64,000 bases of DNA from an uncultured Clostridia bacterium. Lineage in GTDB: Bacteria > Bacillota > Clostridia > Peptostreptococcales > Anaerovoracaceae. The stretch spans positions 1 through 64,000 of the forward strand of contig CALIYX010000020.1 in the NCBI GenBank assembly GCA_938049335.1, written 5' to 3'. Within the stretch, counting starts at the first letter, position 1. Each line of letters opens with the position of its first letter. A model generated the notes under the pieces. The model did not search any database. It worked only from the letters and a program-made list of their open reading frames with translations, and was not told the DNA's origin. Below, piece after piece: positions 1-7,644 of this stretch. The position numbers and the translations under genes were made by a program.

Positions 1-21
1 AGAAAGAAAGGAAAACAGAAA

Positions 22-342
22 ATGAAAAACATAGATGAAAAAATTTTAATGGCAGAAGAAGAAATCAAGCAGTTACAAAACAAAAGGAAAAAGCTCATCA
101 GTCAACAGAAACAGGAAGAACGAAAAAAGAGAGATAGACGCATTTATGAAAAAGGAGCAGTCTTTGAAAGTATCTTTACCGAAAGCAAGGGTTTTACCAA
201 AGATGAATTCTATCAGCTAATCACATTTCCAAACATCAAAGAGTTAGTCAATCAAAAAATCTTAAAAATCATAGAGAAGCGAGAACAAAGCGAAAACAAA
301 ATTACAGAAACACGAGAGGAAGTAATGGAAACAGAGAAATAG
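22..342 (+). CDS. DUF3847 family protein of a mobilizable element
   Basis: This is a small, highly charged 106-residue protein. Residues 1-45 are almost all Lys, Glu, Gln and Arg and should form a coiled coil. A short globular part follows (FTKDEFYQLITFPN, about residues 58-71). Length, composition and position just before a MobA/MobL relaxase fit the DUF3847 family, which is common next to relaxases in Firmicute mobilizable elements. Its exact role is unknown; an accessory part in relaxosome assembly is only inference. The start follows an AAAGGAAAA ribosome site. The window begins just upstream, so the rest of the element lies outside. Confidence 0.75.
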   Translation: MKNIDEKILMAEEEIKQLQNKRKKLISQQKQEERKKRDRRIYEKGAVFESIFTESKGFTKDEFYQLITFPNIKELVNQKILKIIEKREQSENKITETREEVMETEK

Positions 343-343
343 T

Positions 344-454
344 CCCTTGTTTACAAGGGCGCACATATACACCTTAACAGGTGCGTGCGTTCTCCGAAGG
401 CTCTTAGCAGAGGGCATATCAGCTAACGCTGATACAGGGGAGCTACACTCCCCT
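344..454. other. Hairpin-rich intergenic region, candidate oriT
   Basis: Four separate inverted repeats lie in 110 bases between the DUF3847 gene and the relaxase. They are CCCTTGT/ACAAGGG (344-359), CACCT/AGGTG (370-383), TATCAGC/GCTGATA (417-434) and AGGGGA/TCCCCT (436-454). Origins of transfer of MobQ-type elements usually sit immediately upstream of the relaxase gene and contain inverted repeats beside the nick site. I cannot place the nick site, so the oriT call is inference from position and structure. Confidence 0.4.
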
Positions 455-494
455 ACGGAAATAAATTTCCTACCCCTTGTGTACTTCCCAAAAG

Positions 495-525
495 AAATCG
501 GATAAAAAGCTATCCGATTTTTTTA
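495..525 (+). terminator. Intrinsic terminator upstream of the relaxase gene
   Basis: A perfect 10-bp stem (AAATCGGATA/TATCCGATTT) with a 6-base loop is followed by a run of Ts. It lies 60 bases before the relaxase start, so it either ends the upstream transcript or attenuates read-through into the mobilization gene. Confidence 0.8.
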
Positions 526-583
526 GGAAGTCTTATCTATCGCCACATCAAAGTATCAGAAAAACGAAAGGAGGTTTTCTCTT

Positions 584-2044
584 ATGGCGATATATCATCT
601 TTGCATAAAGATTATTTCAAGAGGCAAAGGCAAAAGTGCAGTAGCAGCTTCCGCCTATCGAAGTGGCGAAAAGATAAAAAATGAATATGACGGTATAATC
701 CATGATTTTACAAGAAAAGGTGGAATAGCTCATACAGAAATTCTTTTACCACAAAATGCACCACAGGGATTTTTAGAGAGAGGAACATTATGGAACAGTG
801 TAGAGAAAATAGAAAAAAGTAAAAACTCACAACTTGCAAGAGAAATTGAAGTTGCCTTACCCAAAGAATTAGACAGAGAAAAACAAATAAATCTTGTACG
901 AGAATATGTAAAAGAAAACTTTGTAAAAGTCGGTATGTGTGCTGATATTGCCCTACACGATAAAAATGATGGGAACCCACATTGCCACATCCTACTAACC
1001 ATGCGACCACTAAATGAAGATACAACATGGGGAGCAAAATCAAAAAAAGAATATATCCTTGATGAAAATGGCGAGAAAGTAAAACTTAAAAATGGTAATT
1101 ACAAGACAAGAAAGATAAATACAACCGATTGGAACGAGCAAGACAAAGCAGAAGAGTGGCGAAAGGCATGGGCAGACATTACAAACAAATATCTTGAAGA
1201 AAACAGCATACAGGAAAAAGTAGACCATCGTTCTTATCAAAGACAAGGCATAGAACAAATACCGACCATTCATTTAGGAGTATCAGCAACCCAAATGGAA
1301 AAGAAAGGTATAGCTACAGACAGAGGAAATATCAATAGAGAAATCAAACATCAAAATATGATTTTAAGAGAAATTTCAAGAAGAATAAAAGCATTGCTTA
1401 ATTGGATAAGAGGAATAGGCAAAGAAGAAAAAACAGAAAACGAAAATACAAAGTCCACCCTCCCACCCAAAGAAAATTTACAATCAATCTTTGAAAATCT
1501 TATCCATAAAAATGCAGATAAGAATAATGCAGACTTAGAGAAATATATTGAGAGTTGTCAATTACTAAAAGAGAAAAACATCAATTCATTATCTGAACTG
1601 AAAGAGAGCATTACCGATTTACGAGATAAGAATTATAAGACCACAAGAGCTATAAAAGATAATGAAAAGAAAATAGATGTTAAAGTACAGCTTATCGACC
1701 AAGCAGAAAAATATTTGAAGCATAAAGACACCTACAAAGTCTATACCAAGCTAAAGAAAAACAAGCAAGATACTTTCTATAATGAGCATACGGCAGAGAT
1801 TATTTTATTTGAAAGTGCAAAAAAATACCTCAAAGAACATTTAGGAGAAAGCAAGACCTTAAATATATCCAAGTGGAAATTAGAAGTAATAACTTTGAGA
1901 AAAGAAAAAGACAGTCTGTATTCTCAAATCATAGATATGCGAAAAGAAGTAGAACGAGCAGAAAAAGTTAAGATCTGTATAGAGTGGTTGCAAGAACATT
2001 CAAAGCAACTAGCACAGAGCAAGAACCAAGACCTTGAATTATAA
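584..2044 (+). CDS. MobA/MobL family relaxase (MobQ type)
   Basis: This is the DNA-nicking relaxase for conjugative mobilization; it cuts one strand at oriT and stays bound to the 5' end. The N-terminal 220 residues match the MobA/MobL domain: the start MAIYHLCIKIISRGKGKSA, the AASAYRSGE segment and the metal-binding histidine motif NPHCHILLTMRP at about residues 130-141. The rest is charged, probably helical and rich in coiled coil (about 300-486), as in accessory C-termini of this family. At 486 residues it is a normal length and looks intact. A strong AAAGGAGG ribosome site precedes it. No coupling protein or integrase is visible, so transfer would need helper functions from outside the window. 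Confidence 0.93.
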   Translation: MAIYHLCIKIISRGKGKSAVAASAYRSGEKIKNEYDGIIHDFTRKGGIAHTEILLPQNAPQGFLERGTLWNSVEKIEKSKNSQLAREIEVALPKELDREKQINLVREYVKENFVKVGMCADIALHDKNDGNPHCHILLTMRPLNEDTTWGAKSKKEYILDENGEKVKLKNGNYKTRKINTTDWNEQDKAEEWRKAWADITNKYLEENSIQEKVDHRSYQRQGIEQIPTIHLGVSATQMEKKGIATDRGNINREIKHQNMILREISRRIKALLNWIRGIGKEEKTENENTKSTLPPKENLQSIFENLIHKNADKNNADLEKYIESCQLLKEKNINSLSELKESITDLRDKNYKTTRAIKDNEKKIDVKVQLIDQAEKYLKHKDTYKVYTKLKKNKQDTFYNEHTAEIILFESAKKYLKEHLGESKTLNISKWKLEVITLRKEKDSLYSQIIDMRKEVERAEKVKICIEWLQEHSKQLAQSKNQDLEL

Positions 2045-2069
2045 AAGTATTAGTTACATTGATAAATGA

Positions 2070-2103
2070 TACGAATAGTGATATACTACGAATAGTGATA
2101 TAC
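2070..2103. repeat. Tandem 17-bp repeat, possible operator
   Basis: Two perfect head-to-tail copies of TACGAATAGTGATATAC occupy 2070-2086 and 2087-2103, ending 17 bases before the PadR start codon. This is where a repressor would sit to autoregulate the PadR-DUF2812 pair. PadR sites are more often inverted than direct repeats, so the assignment is tentative. Confidence 0.5.
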
Positions 2104-2120
2104 AGAAAGGAAAGTAGAAG

Positions 2121-2450
2121 ATGAGAGATAGTATATCAAGTGGAGCTTTAACTGAAACTACATTATTGGTTTTATTATCCTTATATAAGGAACTACATGG
2201 GTATGGAGTTAAGCTATTTATTGAAGAAAAAACCAATGGAAGAGTTGTTTTAGGAATGGGGACTCTATATGGAGCAATAAAGAATTTAGTTGAGAAAGGA
2301 TGGATTGTTGAATCTTCAAGGGTAGATGGAAAAGTGAATTATATTATAACTGAATCAGGAAAAGAACAGGTTAAAAAAGAGGAAGACCGATTGTGTGAAC
2401 TTCAATTATTGATAGAGAATATAAGGGGTGAAGAACATGAAGAAAATTAG
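2121..2450 (+). CDS. PadR family transcriptional regulator
   Basis: This is a 109-residue winged-helix regulator. It has the PadR signature: ALTETTLLVLLSLYKELHGYG (helix 1-2), the recognition region GTLYGAIKNLVEKGWI and the wing with YIITESGKEQ. It is the single-domain short form with only a brief C-terminal helix. Ribosome site GAAAGGAAAG precedes the start. It overlaps the DUF2812 gene, the classical arrangement in which a PadR protein controls a partner membrane protein, often in response to cell-envelope stress or a toxic ligand. The ligand here is unknown. The tandem repeat just upstream is a possible binding site. Confidence 0.9.
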   Translation: MRDSISSGALTETTLLVLLSLYKELHGYGVKLFIEEKTNGRVVLGMGTLYGAIKNLVEKGWIVESSRVDGKVNYIITESGKEQVKKEEDRLCELQLLIENIRGEEHEEN

Positions 2451-3057
2451 ATTTTTTTTAGATCCAATAAGTGAATTGGAAGTATGGTTAAATAAAATGG
2501 CTAAAAAAGGATATAGATTAAAAACAATAAATAATTTTATATATGATTTTGAAAAAACCGATAAGGATTATTCTTATTCAACACAATTTATAGGGGCAAA
2601 TTCTTTAAAGGAAAATAATGGCTATATACAAATGCTGAAAGAAAATGGAGCACGAGTATATAGAGCACCATTAAACCAAGGTAACATTGCTTTTGGGAAA
2701 TTTAGACTCAGATTGTATGCACATGGAGATGGGAAAATAGCGAATTCTTTTCAAGGATATAATAAAGAAATATTAGTGGTAGAAAATGACGGAAAAGAAC
2801 CACAAAAATTGTTGACAAATAAATCAGATTTGGCAGAGCAATATAAAGATATAAGGAATGCATATTTACAAGGGTTTATAATGTTGTTTACATTGTTTGC
2901 ACTTTGTGTATATAAATTATACGATAGTAATTTTGAAGTATCCAAGATTGTTTTAAGTGGGCTTATCGGATTAGTTACATTGATAATTGCAATGATACTA
3001 TTTAAGGCACAAAAAAACTATAATAAATATAAAAAGGAGTCTGATTTGATAGATTGA
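2437..3057 (+). CDS. DUF2812 membrane protein, partner of PadR
   Basis: About 206 residues. The N-terminal half matches DUF2812: it starts MKKIRFFLDPISELEVWLNKMAKKG and has the conserved aromatic GYRL segment. It is followed by two predicted membrane helices at about residues 147-165 and 172-190 and a short basic tail. The ATG at 2437 is preferred over the in-frame GTG at 2428, because the AAGGGG ribosome site ends at 2428 and would overlap that GTG. The gene overlaps padR by 14 bases, so the two are co-translated. PadR-DUF2812 pairs are common in Firmicutes, and the function of DUF2812 is not established. Confidence 0.82.
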   Translation: MKKIRFFLDPISELEVWLNKMAKKGYRLKTINNFIYDFEKTDKDYSYSTQFIGANSLKENNGYIQMLKENGARVYRAPLNQGNIAFGKFRLRLYAHGDGKIANSFQGYNKEILVVENDGKEPQKLLTNKSDLAEQYKDIRNAYLQGFIMLFTLFALCVYKLYDSNFEVSKIVLSGLIGLVTLIIAMILFKAQKNYNKYKKESDLID

Positions 3058-3081
3058 TATTTAATTTTTGATTATGATATA

Positions 3082-3116
3082 AAACAGTAAATCAAAAAAG
3101 GTTTACTGTTTTTTTA
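3082..3116 (+). terminator. Intrinsic terminator after the PadR-DUF2812 operon
   Basis: A perfect 10-bp stem (AAACAGTAAA/TTTACTGTTT) is followed by a T run. It sits 25 bases after the DUF2812 stop codon. Confidence 0.85.
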
Positions 3117-3131
3117 TTCAAATTTCAAAAT

Positions 3132-3169
3132 AAAAAGCGTCAATAAATCAAAAAAGCGTCAATAAATCA
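3132..3169. repeat. 19-bp tandem repeat
   Basis: Two perfect adjacent copies of AAAAAGCGTCAATAAATCA lie just after the terminator of the DUF2812 gene. The function is unknown. They could be integrase arm sites or iteron-like sites at the element boundary. Confidence 0.6.
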
Positions 3170-3403
3170 AAAAAGGTACTTGACAAAACGCTCTCTGTCT
3201 AGCATATCCATGACTTGATGGAATACTGGATGAAGTGAAATATTATAGCTTATTGTTTCCCCTCGATTTTCCTTATATTCGTCAAGTTATAGACATCATA
3301 AGTTTTAACATTTCGAATGATACAAGCTTTTATGAAAAAAATGAGAAAAAAAGATTATGTATCGTTCTTGTTATTCGGACAAAAAATACAATTTATGACA
3401 AGA

Positions 3404-3448
3404 AAAAAGAACTACAGACTTTCAAGCAGAAAGAGTGTAGTTCTTTTT
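3404..3448. terminator. Bidirectional terminator downstream of gldA
   Basis: A stem of AAAGAACTACA pairing with TGTAGTTCTTT is flanked by A and T runs, so it can stop transcription in both directions. It lies about 40 bases beyond the minus-strand gldA stop codon. Confidence 0.75.
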
Positions 3449-3489
3449 GAGAAACACAACATTGTGTTGTTTACGATATAATGCAAAAA

Positions 3490-4599
3490 TTATTGTGCAA
3501 ATTTTTGTAAATAATATTTGCCTAATGCATCTGCTGTAATCAATGCGTTATAAACTTTGTCAGAAGTTACTTCAAAAGGCATGTTATGAATTGTTTCACC
3601 TTCAACACAAGCAGCTTTTGCTACTTCTAACAGTTGTTCTTTTGTAACATCAGTTGCTCCTAATTGAGCCAATGTAACAGGAAGTCCGATTTCAATACAG
3701 AATTTGTAGATTTTTTCAATTTCTTCTTTTTCAGCGTTTTCCAAAACTAACTGTGTTACTGTTCCGAAAGCAACTTTTTCACCATGATACATATGGTGAC
3801 ATTCTTCTAATACAGTTAAACCGTTATGAATTGCATGAGCTCCTGCCAGTCCAGCTGATTCAAATCCAATTCCGCTCAATAGTGTATTCGCTTCGATGAT
3901 ATTTTCAACCGCTTCTGTACAAGCGCCAGCTTCCAAAGCAATTTTTGCTTTCAATCCTTCTTTTAACAGAGTGTCTAAACATAGAGAAGCAAGCGCCATA
4001 GCAGCTTGAGTTGTTTTGCCGCCTGCACAAGAAGTTGCACCGCTTATTTTGCAAGCACGAGCTTCATAGTAGGTTGCCAATGCATCGCCAATTCCTGCCA
4101 CGGTAAGTCTTACAGGAGATTTTGAAATAATTTCGGTATCCATCATAACCATATTAGGGTTTTGAGGTAAGAAGAGATATTTATCGAATACTCCTTCTTC
4201 TGTGTATAATACAGACAAAGCACTACATGGAGCGTCTGTAGATGCGATGGTTGGACATACAACAACGGGTTTTTTAGTATAGTATGCAACAGCTTTTGCG
4301 GTATCAGCAATCTTTCCTCCACCGATTCCAACAATAATATCGCAAGAACCGTTTGTAACATATTTATCGATAATACGATTTACCTCTACTTCAGAACACT
4401 CTCCATTAAAATGGCAAACCTCCATACTGCAATTGCTTTCTTTGAAACTACTTTCTATCTTTTCACCAACTCTTTTGAAACCTGATTCAGTAATAATAAT
4501 AAGAGCAGTTTTGCCCAACGATTCGATATGACTTGCTAATCGAGCAAGCTCTCCTGCACCTTGTACATATTTACTTGGACTAAATAAAATTTTTGCCAT
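3490..4599 (-). CDS. gldA: Glycerol dehydrogenase
   Basis: NAD-dependent oxidation of glycerol to dihydroxyacetone (or the reverse) in the cytoplasm. The 369 residues are full length for the family. GGGK at 93-96 is the NAD pyrophosphate-binding loop and PTIASTDAPCS at 116-126 is the conserved substrate segment. The three zinc ligands are visible as Asp172 (GIGDA), His255 (GAHAIHNG) and His272 (YHGEK), offset by exactly one from the known Bacillus enzyme numbering. An AAAGGAGG ribosome site precedes the ATG. The gene is monocistronic, with its own promoter (4651-4679) and terminator. No dihydroxyacetone kinase is nearby, so the wider pathway cannot be read here. Related iron/zinc alcohol dehydrogenases are the only alternative. 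Confidence 0.93.
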   Translation of the reverse strand: MAKILFSPSKYVQGAGELARLASHIESLGKTALIIITESGFKRVGEKIESSFKESNCSMEVCHFNGECSEVEVNRIIDKYVTNGSCDIIVGIGGGKIADTAKAVAYYTKKPVVVCPTIASTDAPCSALSVLYTEEGVFDKYLFLPQNPNMVMMDTEIISKSPVRLTVAGIGDALATYYEARACKISGATSCAGGKTTQAAMALASLCLDTLLKEGLKAKIALEAGACTEAVENIIEANTLLSGIGFESAGLAGAHAIHNGLTVLEECHHMYHGEKVAFGTVTQLVLENAEKEEIEKIYKFCIEIGLPVTLAQLGATDVTKEQLLEVAKAACVEGETIHNMPFEVTSDKVYNALITADALGKYYLQKFAQ

Positions 4600-4650
4600 A
4601 GTTTCCTCCTTTATTTAATATGAATTGTAAATTACCATATTGTATGAAAA

Positions 4651-4679
4651 AGTATATAGAAAATGTCAAGTATTGTCAA
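4651..4679 (-). promoter_or_regulatory. Sigma-A promoter of gldA
   Basis: On the minus strand there is -35 TTGACA, a 17-base spacer and -10 TATACT, placed about 50 bases before the gldA start. A second TTGACA lies ten bases inside the spacer. Confidence 0.8.
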
Positions 4680-5218
4680 TCTGTTTTCAGCTTGTAATCA
4701 GTGTAATATCTGTAAAAAAACAACGGAAAATATGTTGTGAAATTGAAAATCCTATGAAATTGGAATGTCCTCTATTATACTATTTAGAGTGGTTATAATG
4801 TATATGATAGCCATAAAAGAAATGATCCCTGTTCTACTAAGTACTAGATGAAAGAAAATAAACATTAAAGAGATTATAATAGAGGAAAGTTAGAAAATAG
4901 TAAATGAGAAAACAAACGAAACATTTTATCTGAATTTGAAAATAGAATAGAAAAAATATACCGATCAATCATGTATAAACTATGACTATAATCCATATTG
5001 TAGGGAATGTAGATTGGAGACAAAAGCTAATAGTAGTTAGAGTTGAGGATAAGCCATTTTTAGACAGATTGATGATTGAAAATGATAGGAATATTTGTGG
5101 AAAAAAGTGTAAATGATAGGAATCAGACAAAAAAATGATACAATAGGAGTATAAGTTCATCTAATAGAGAAAGCTTACCGAAATAAATTAGTTTCAGTTA
5201 ATGAGAAGGAGGAATACT
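4680..5218. other. AT-rich stretch with no recognisable gene
   Basis: No gene is supported. A plus-strand frame at about 4997-5119 (reading YIVGNVDWRQKLIVV, then VEDKPFLDRLMIEND) has a protein-like composition but no start or ribosome site. It may be a remnant of a decayed gene. I cannot assign it to a family. Confidence 0.4.
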
Positions 5219-5287
5219 ATGAAAAAATACATAGGAATTGATATAAAAATACAGGAAAATGATCTAATAGATTTATTTAATGGTTAA
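5219..5287 (+). CDS. 22-codon ORF with strong ribosome site
   Basis: ATG at 5219 is preceded by AGAAGGAGG with good spacing, and the frame encodes 22 residues beginning MKKYIGIDIKIQEN. It ends 15 bases before the next gene. It may be a leader peptide, or the first codons of a gene that has lost its body. I do not recognise it. Confidence 0.35.
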   Translation: MKKYIGIDIKIQENDLIDLFNG

Positions 5288-5302
5288 GGAGGCAATGTAA
5301 TC

Positions 5303-5554
5303 ATGGGATTTGGAGCAGAAGTTATCACAAGAAGACAAAATAAAATTGCGAAATTGTTTTATGAGAAAGCAGCATTTTCTGAAAGTCAATCGCTGTCCGA
5401 GAACATGGTATTGGGGAGTAAAGAGGTTAACCTCAGAACTCTTTCATTGCTGTTAAAGGAGGGTGTTGTAATAAAGAGCGACAAAGGTTATTACATCGAC
5501 CAACAGAAGTGGAAGCGATTTAGACACTCTTTTAAACGCTTCTTTATGATATAG
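5303..5554 (+). CDS. Small winged-helix-like protein of unknown function
   Basis: 83 residues, basic (seven Arg or Lys in the last 20). The pattern LRTLSLLLKEGVVIKSDKG followed by a GYYID strand resembles the end of a winged helix: recognition helix, turn, then wing. GGAGG precedes the start at 10-base spacing, which is rather long. No clear family is recognised, and a small DNA-binding protein is inference. The short ORF at 5219 is immediately upstream and probably co-transcribed. Confidence 0.5.
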   Translation: MGFGAEVITRRQNKIAKLFYEKAAFSESQSLSENMVLGSKEVNLRTLSLLLKEGVVIKSDKGYYIDQQKWKRFRHSFKRFFMI

Positions 5555-5628
5555 TTTTCTAGAGTTGATACATATTTTGAGTATTGAGTTTTGATAAAAA
5601 AATTGAGTTTGAAAAAGCGAACTCAAAA

Positions 5629-5890
5629 TTATTGTGTGGGTACCAATGAAATCAAGAGTACTTCAAGCTCAAATGCTTGAAGCGCTTTTTGAATGCTCAT
5701 TCTCTTTTTGAAGCGATTAAAATCTAGATACTGCCAAATAAATACGCAGTTTTCCGTTAACGTTTTCAGTGAATGAGTTAGATAGTTTCCTATCATCATA
5801 GGGTCTAAGATATGAGTTTAAGATTTCATCCCTATGCTTTAGATAATTCAGGAAAAGTCTGAATATCATTTCTCTTAAATCTCTCCTGTT
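5629..5890 (-). pseudogene. ISL3-type transposase fragment, frameshifted
   Basis: The minus strand encodes the end of an ISL3 transposase: RPYDDRKLSNSFTENVNGKL (reading the family's DDE-region Glu as the one in FTEN) followed by LRIYLAVSR. A frameshift at about 5717-5725 moves the continuation DFNRFKKRM into another frame. The first three quarters of the gene (DNA-binding part and first catalytic Asp residues) are missing. The fragment sits between the inverted repeats of the element described above. It cannot encode an active enzyme. Confidence 0.7.
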
Positions 5891-5942
5891 ATGGAGGGAT
5901 TTTTTGCAACCACACGGTAATCTAGAGTCCACCCACACGCAT

Positions 5943-5968
5943 AAAAAAAGTGGGTGAAAATCACCCAC
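5943..5968 (-). terminator. Terminator of the serine hydrolase gene
   Basis: On the minus strand a perfect 8-bp stem (GTGGGTGA/TCACCCAC) with a 3-base loop is followed by seven Ts. It lies 22 bases after the stop codon. Part of the stem is the GTGGGT end of the IS remnant, so the insertion sequence appears to have supplied the terminator. Confidence 0.8.
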
Positions 5969-5989
5969 ACGATAATTTAGAGTGCCTAT

Positions 5990-7426
5990 TTATTCTTCGA
6001 TTCTCTGATAGATACGGGTTCCGCATCTAACGCCCCAAGCCTTTCCATTTCTGACAAAGAATTCCATGGATGTGTAATGGGTGTCTGGGTCATCTTTTGT
6101 TCTTGCACTGAAAAGGGTGCCGTAGCATAGGTGAAGCTCAAGTGGCTCGCCCTGATATTCTGCGTGAAGCTCAAAGTCTTCTGTAAGTGTAACTATGTTA
6201 TATGCAGGATTTGCCTCTCTACATATGTATTTTCCAACTATCATTTCAGGATCGAGGAATTTCTTGCCTGAAGGGATAAACCAGCGATGAATAAGGTCTA
6301 GTTCTAGCCCTAAAACTAGGTTATAGCATGCGTAGAACATATTCTCTGTAGATACTTCGCTCTCATTACACAAAACTGCAAGTCCATAGCCAGGAAGATT
6401 AGCTTCAGCTCTTACTAGGCCACCATTTGTGGAAACTCCATGAAGACCACCTGCATGTTCACAGAGAACGCGGTCAGCCAAAAGTCTCTTATTTAGACCA
6501 AAGCAGTAGAAAGGCCTTTGCCTCTCTGGAAACTCTCTTCCGATAAGAATCTCAACAGCTTCAGCAGGGATTATTTGTTTTCCTTCGTAAACGCCGTTTT
6601 GAGCGATCATAAGATAGTATTTAGCCATATCATCTGCTGTGGATTTTACGCAGGCACAGCCTCTAAATGGCGGTAAAACTGACCATACTCTATCGGAGTA
6701 GAGGTTGCCGTCTTCGTCCTTTTCAAATAACTCCGTAATATTACCGTCACTTCCAAGCTTATTGGCTTCGCTACCATCTAGGTCTAGCACGGTTCTAGTC
6801 ATGCCAAGAGGCCTAAATATACGTTCCTCGAGAAAGCTCTCAAGGCTCTGTCCTGCAGCCTTATCCACTACATAAGACAAAATAGCATAGGCATCATTTG
6901 AGTAGCTCATATACTCTCCAGGAGCACCAAGTGGCTCGTAGGCTCCGCTATTTGCAATGAAATCGATGATATCTTCTATCGTATCCATCTTATTAGGAGC
7001 GCTTTTTTTGAGCTCTCTTTCGTATTCGGAATCTCTTCCTGGAGTATTCATTACAATTGACCATTCAAGTGGTGCAATAGGTGGAACTCCAGCAGTATGC
7101 ATAGCAAGATGTCTCAGTGTAACGCTTTCTCTTGGCGTTCCAGGAATACGAAATTGAGGAAAGTAGTCAGTCACAGGATCTGAGAAGTTGAGCTTACCCT
7201 CAGCCTGAAGTATTGCGCAGGCAAGGGAAGTCATAGATTTACTCATGGATGCTACGCCCATTATCGTATCCTTGTTAATTTCTCTGCTCTTTGCCATATC
7301 GATGTGGCCAAAGCCATGCTCATATACGATTCCCTCAGGACCACGAATGCATACGCTGACTCCGGGAAATTTTTTCTCTTCAAAAATTTTGTTTAGGTGA
7401 TTTGTTAAAAGGTCTAAATTATTCAT
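5990..7426 (-). CDS. Serine hydrolase, class C beta-lactamase family (S12)
   Basis: A 478-residue penicillin-binding-protein-like serine hydrolase. The three active-site motifs are visible: SMSK at residues 60-63 with the nucleophilic Ser60, YSN in the middle (about 178-180), and HAGG near 345. There is no signal peptide, so it is probably cytoplasmic and more likely an esterase or peptidase than a secreted beta-lactamase. A lipocalin-like C-terminal part of about 90 residues follows the catalytic domain. GGAGG precedes the ATG. It has its own promoter (7453-7481) and terminator. The substrate cannot be told from sequence. Confidence 0.85.
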   Translation of the reverse strand: MNNLDLLTNHLNKIFEEKKFPGVSVCIRGPEGIVYEHGFGHIDMAKSREINKDTIMGVASMSKSMTSLACAILQAEGKLNFSDPVTDYFPQFRIPGTPRESVTLRHLAMHTAGVPPIAPLEWSIVMNTPGRDSEYERELKKSAPNKMDTIEDIIDFIANSGAYEPLGAPGEYMSYSNDAYAILSYVVDKAAGQSLESFLEERIFRPLGMTRTVLDLDGSEANKLGSDGNITELFEKDEDGNLYSDRVWSVLPPFRGCACVKSTADDMAKYYLMIAQNGVYEGKQIIPAEAVEILIGREFPERQRPFYCFGLNKRLLADRVLCEHAGGLHGVSTNGGLVRAEANLPGYGLAVLCNESEVSTENMFYACYNLVLGLELDLIHRWFIPSGKKFLDPEMIVGKYICREANPAYNIVTLTEDFELHAEYQGEPLELHLCYGTLFSARTKDDPDTHYTSMEFFVRNGKAWGVRCGTRIYQRIEE

Positions 7427-7452
7427 GATGTACCTCCGAATTGAATAGATAA

Positions 7453-7481
7453 AATATAACCCATCAAAATGGGCTTGTCAA
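7453..7481 (-). promoter_or_regulatory. Promoter of the serine hydrolase with inverted repeat in spacer
   Basis: On the minus strand there is -35 TTGACA, a 17-base spacer and -10 TATATT. The spacer contains a perfect inverted repeat, CCCAT/ATGGG (7460-7473). This position would block polymerase if a repressor bound it. Confidence 0.75.
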
Positions 7482-7644
7482 ATTATGAGCTATCTGAAAA
7501 TGCCTTGAAATGGGATGAGAACGGAATTTTTACACTTTACATATCAAAATATGATATACTTATTACTGTTAATAATAGAGCACTTATGTGTACATTATAA
7601 AGTGAAAATAATGCGATTTAGATATATATCGCAGGAGAATATAG

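Larger units (their letters stand above)
3117..3489. other. Gene-poor stretch at the edge of the mobile element
   Basis: No convincing gene is seen. It holds a 19-bp tandem repeat (3132-3169), a bidirectional terminator (3404-3448) and a short palindrome (AACACAA/TTGTGTT, about 3453-3470). A 71-codon frame at 3235-3450 has no good ribosome site and ends inside the terminator hairpin, so I do not call it. The change from mobilization genes to metabolic genes suggests the right end of the element is near here, but I cannot find a matching att site. Confidence 0.5.
5621..5983. mobile_element. Decayed ISL3-family insertion sequence
   Basis: The left end (5621-5641) and right end (5963-5983) form 21-bp terminal inverted repeats matching at 19 positions; both contain the GTGTGGGT core. 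A further diverged copy of the right end lies inward at 5909-5930. Between them is a broken fragment of the C-terminus of an ISL3-type transposase on the minus strand. The element is only about 360 bp, so it is an internally deleted, non-autonomous remnant that might still be moved in trans. Confidence 0.7.

Noticed and set aside
3235..3450. 71-codon plus-strand frame
   Set aside because: No ribosome site, no family resemblance, and its end forms the terminator hairpin, so it is not called as a gene.
4997..5119. Remnant of a coding sequence before the 22-codon ORF
   Set aside because: The frame looks protein-like but has no start and no recognisable family, so it is mentioned only as intergenic content.
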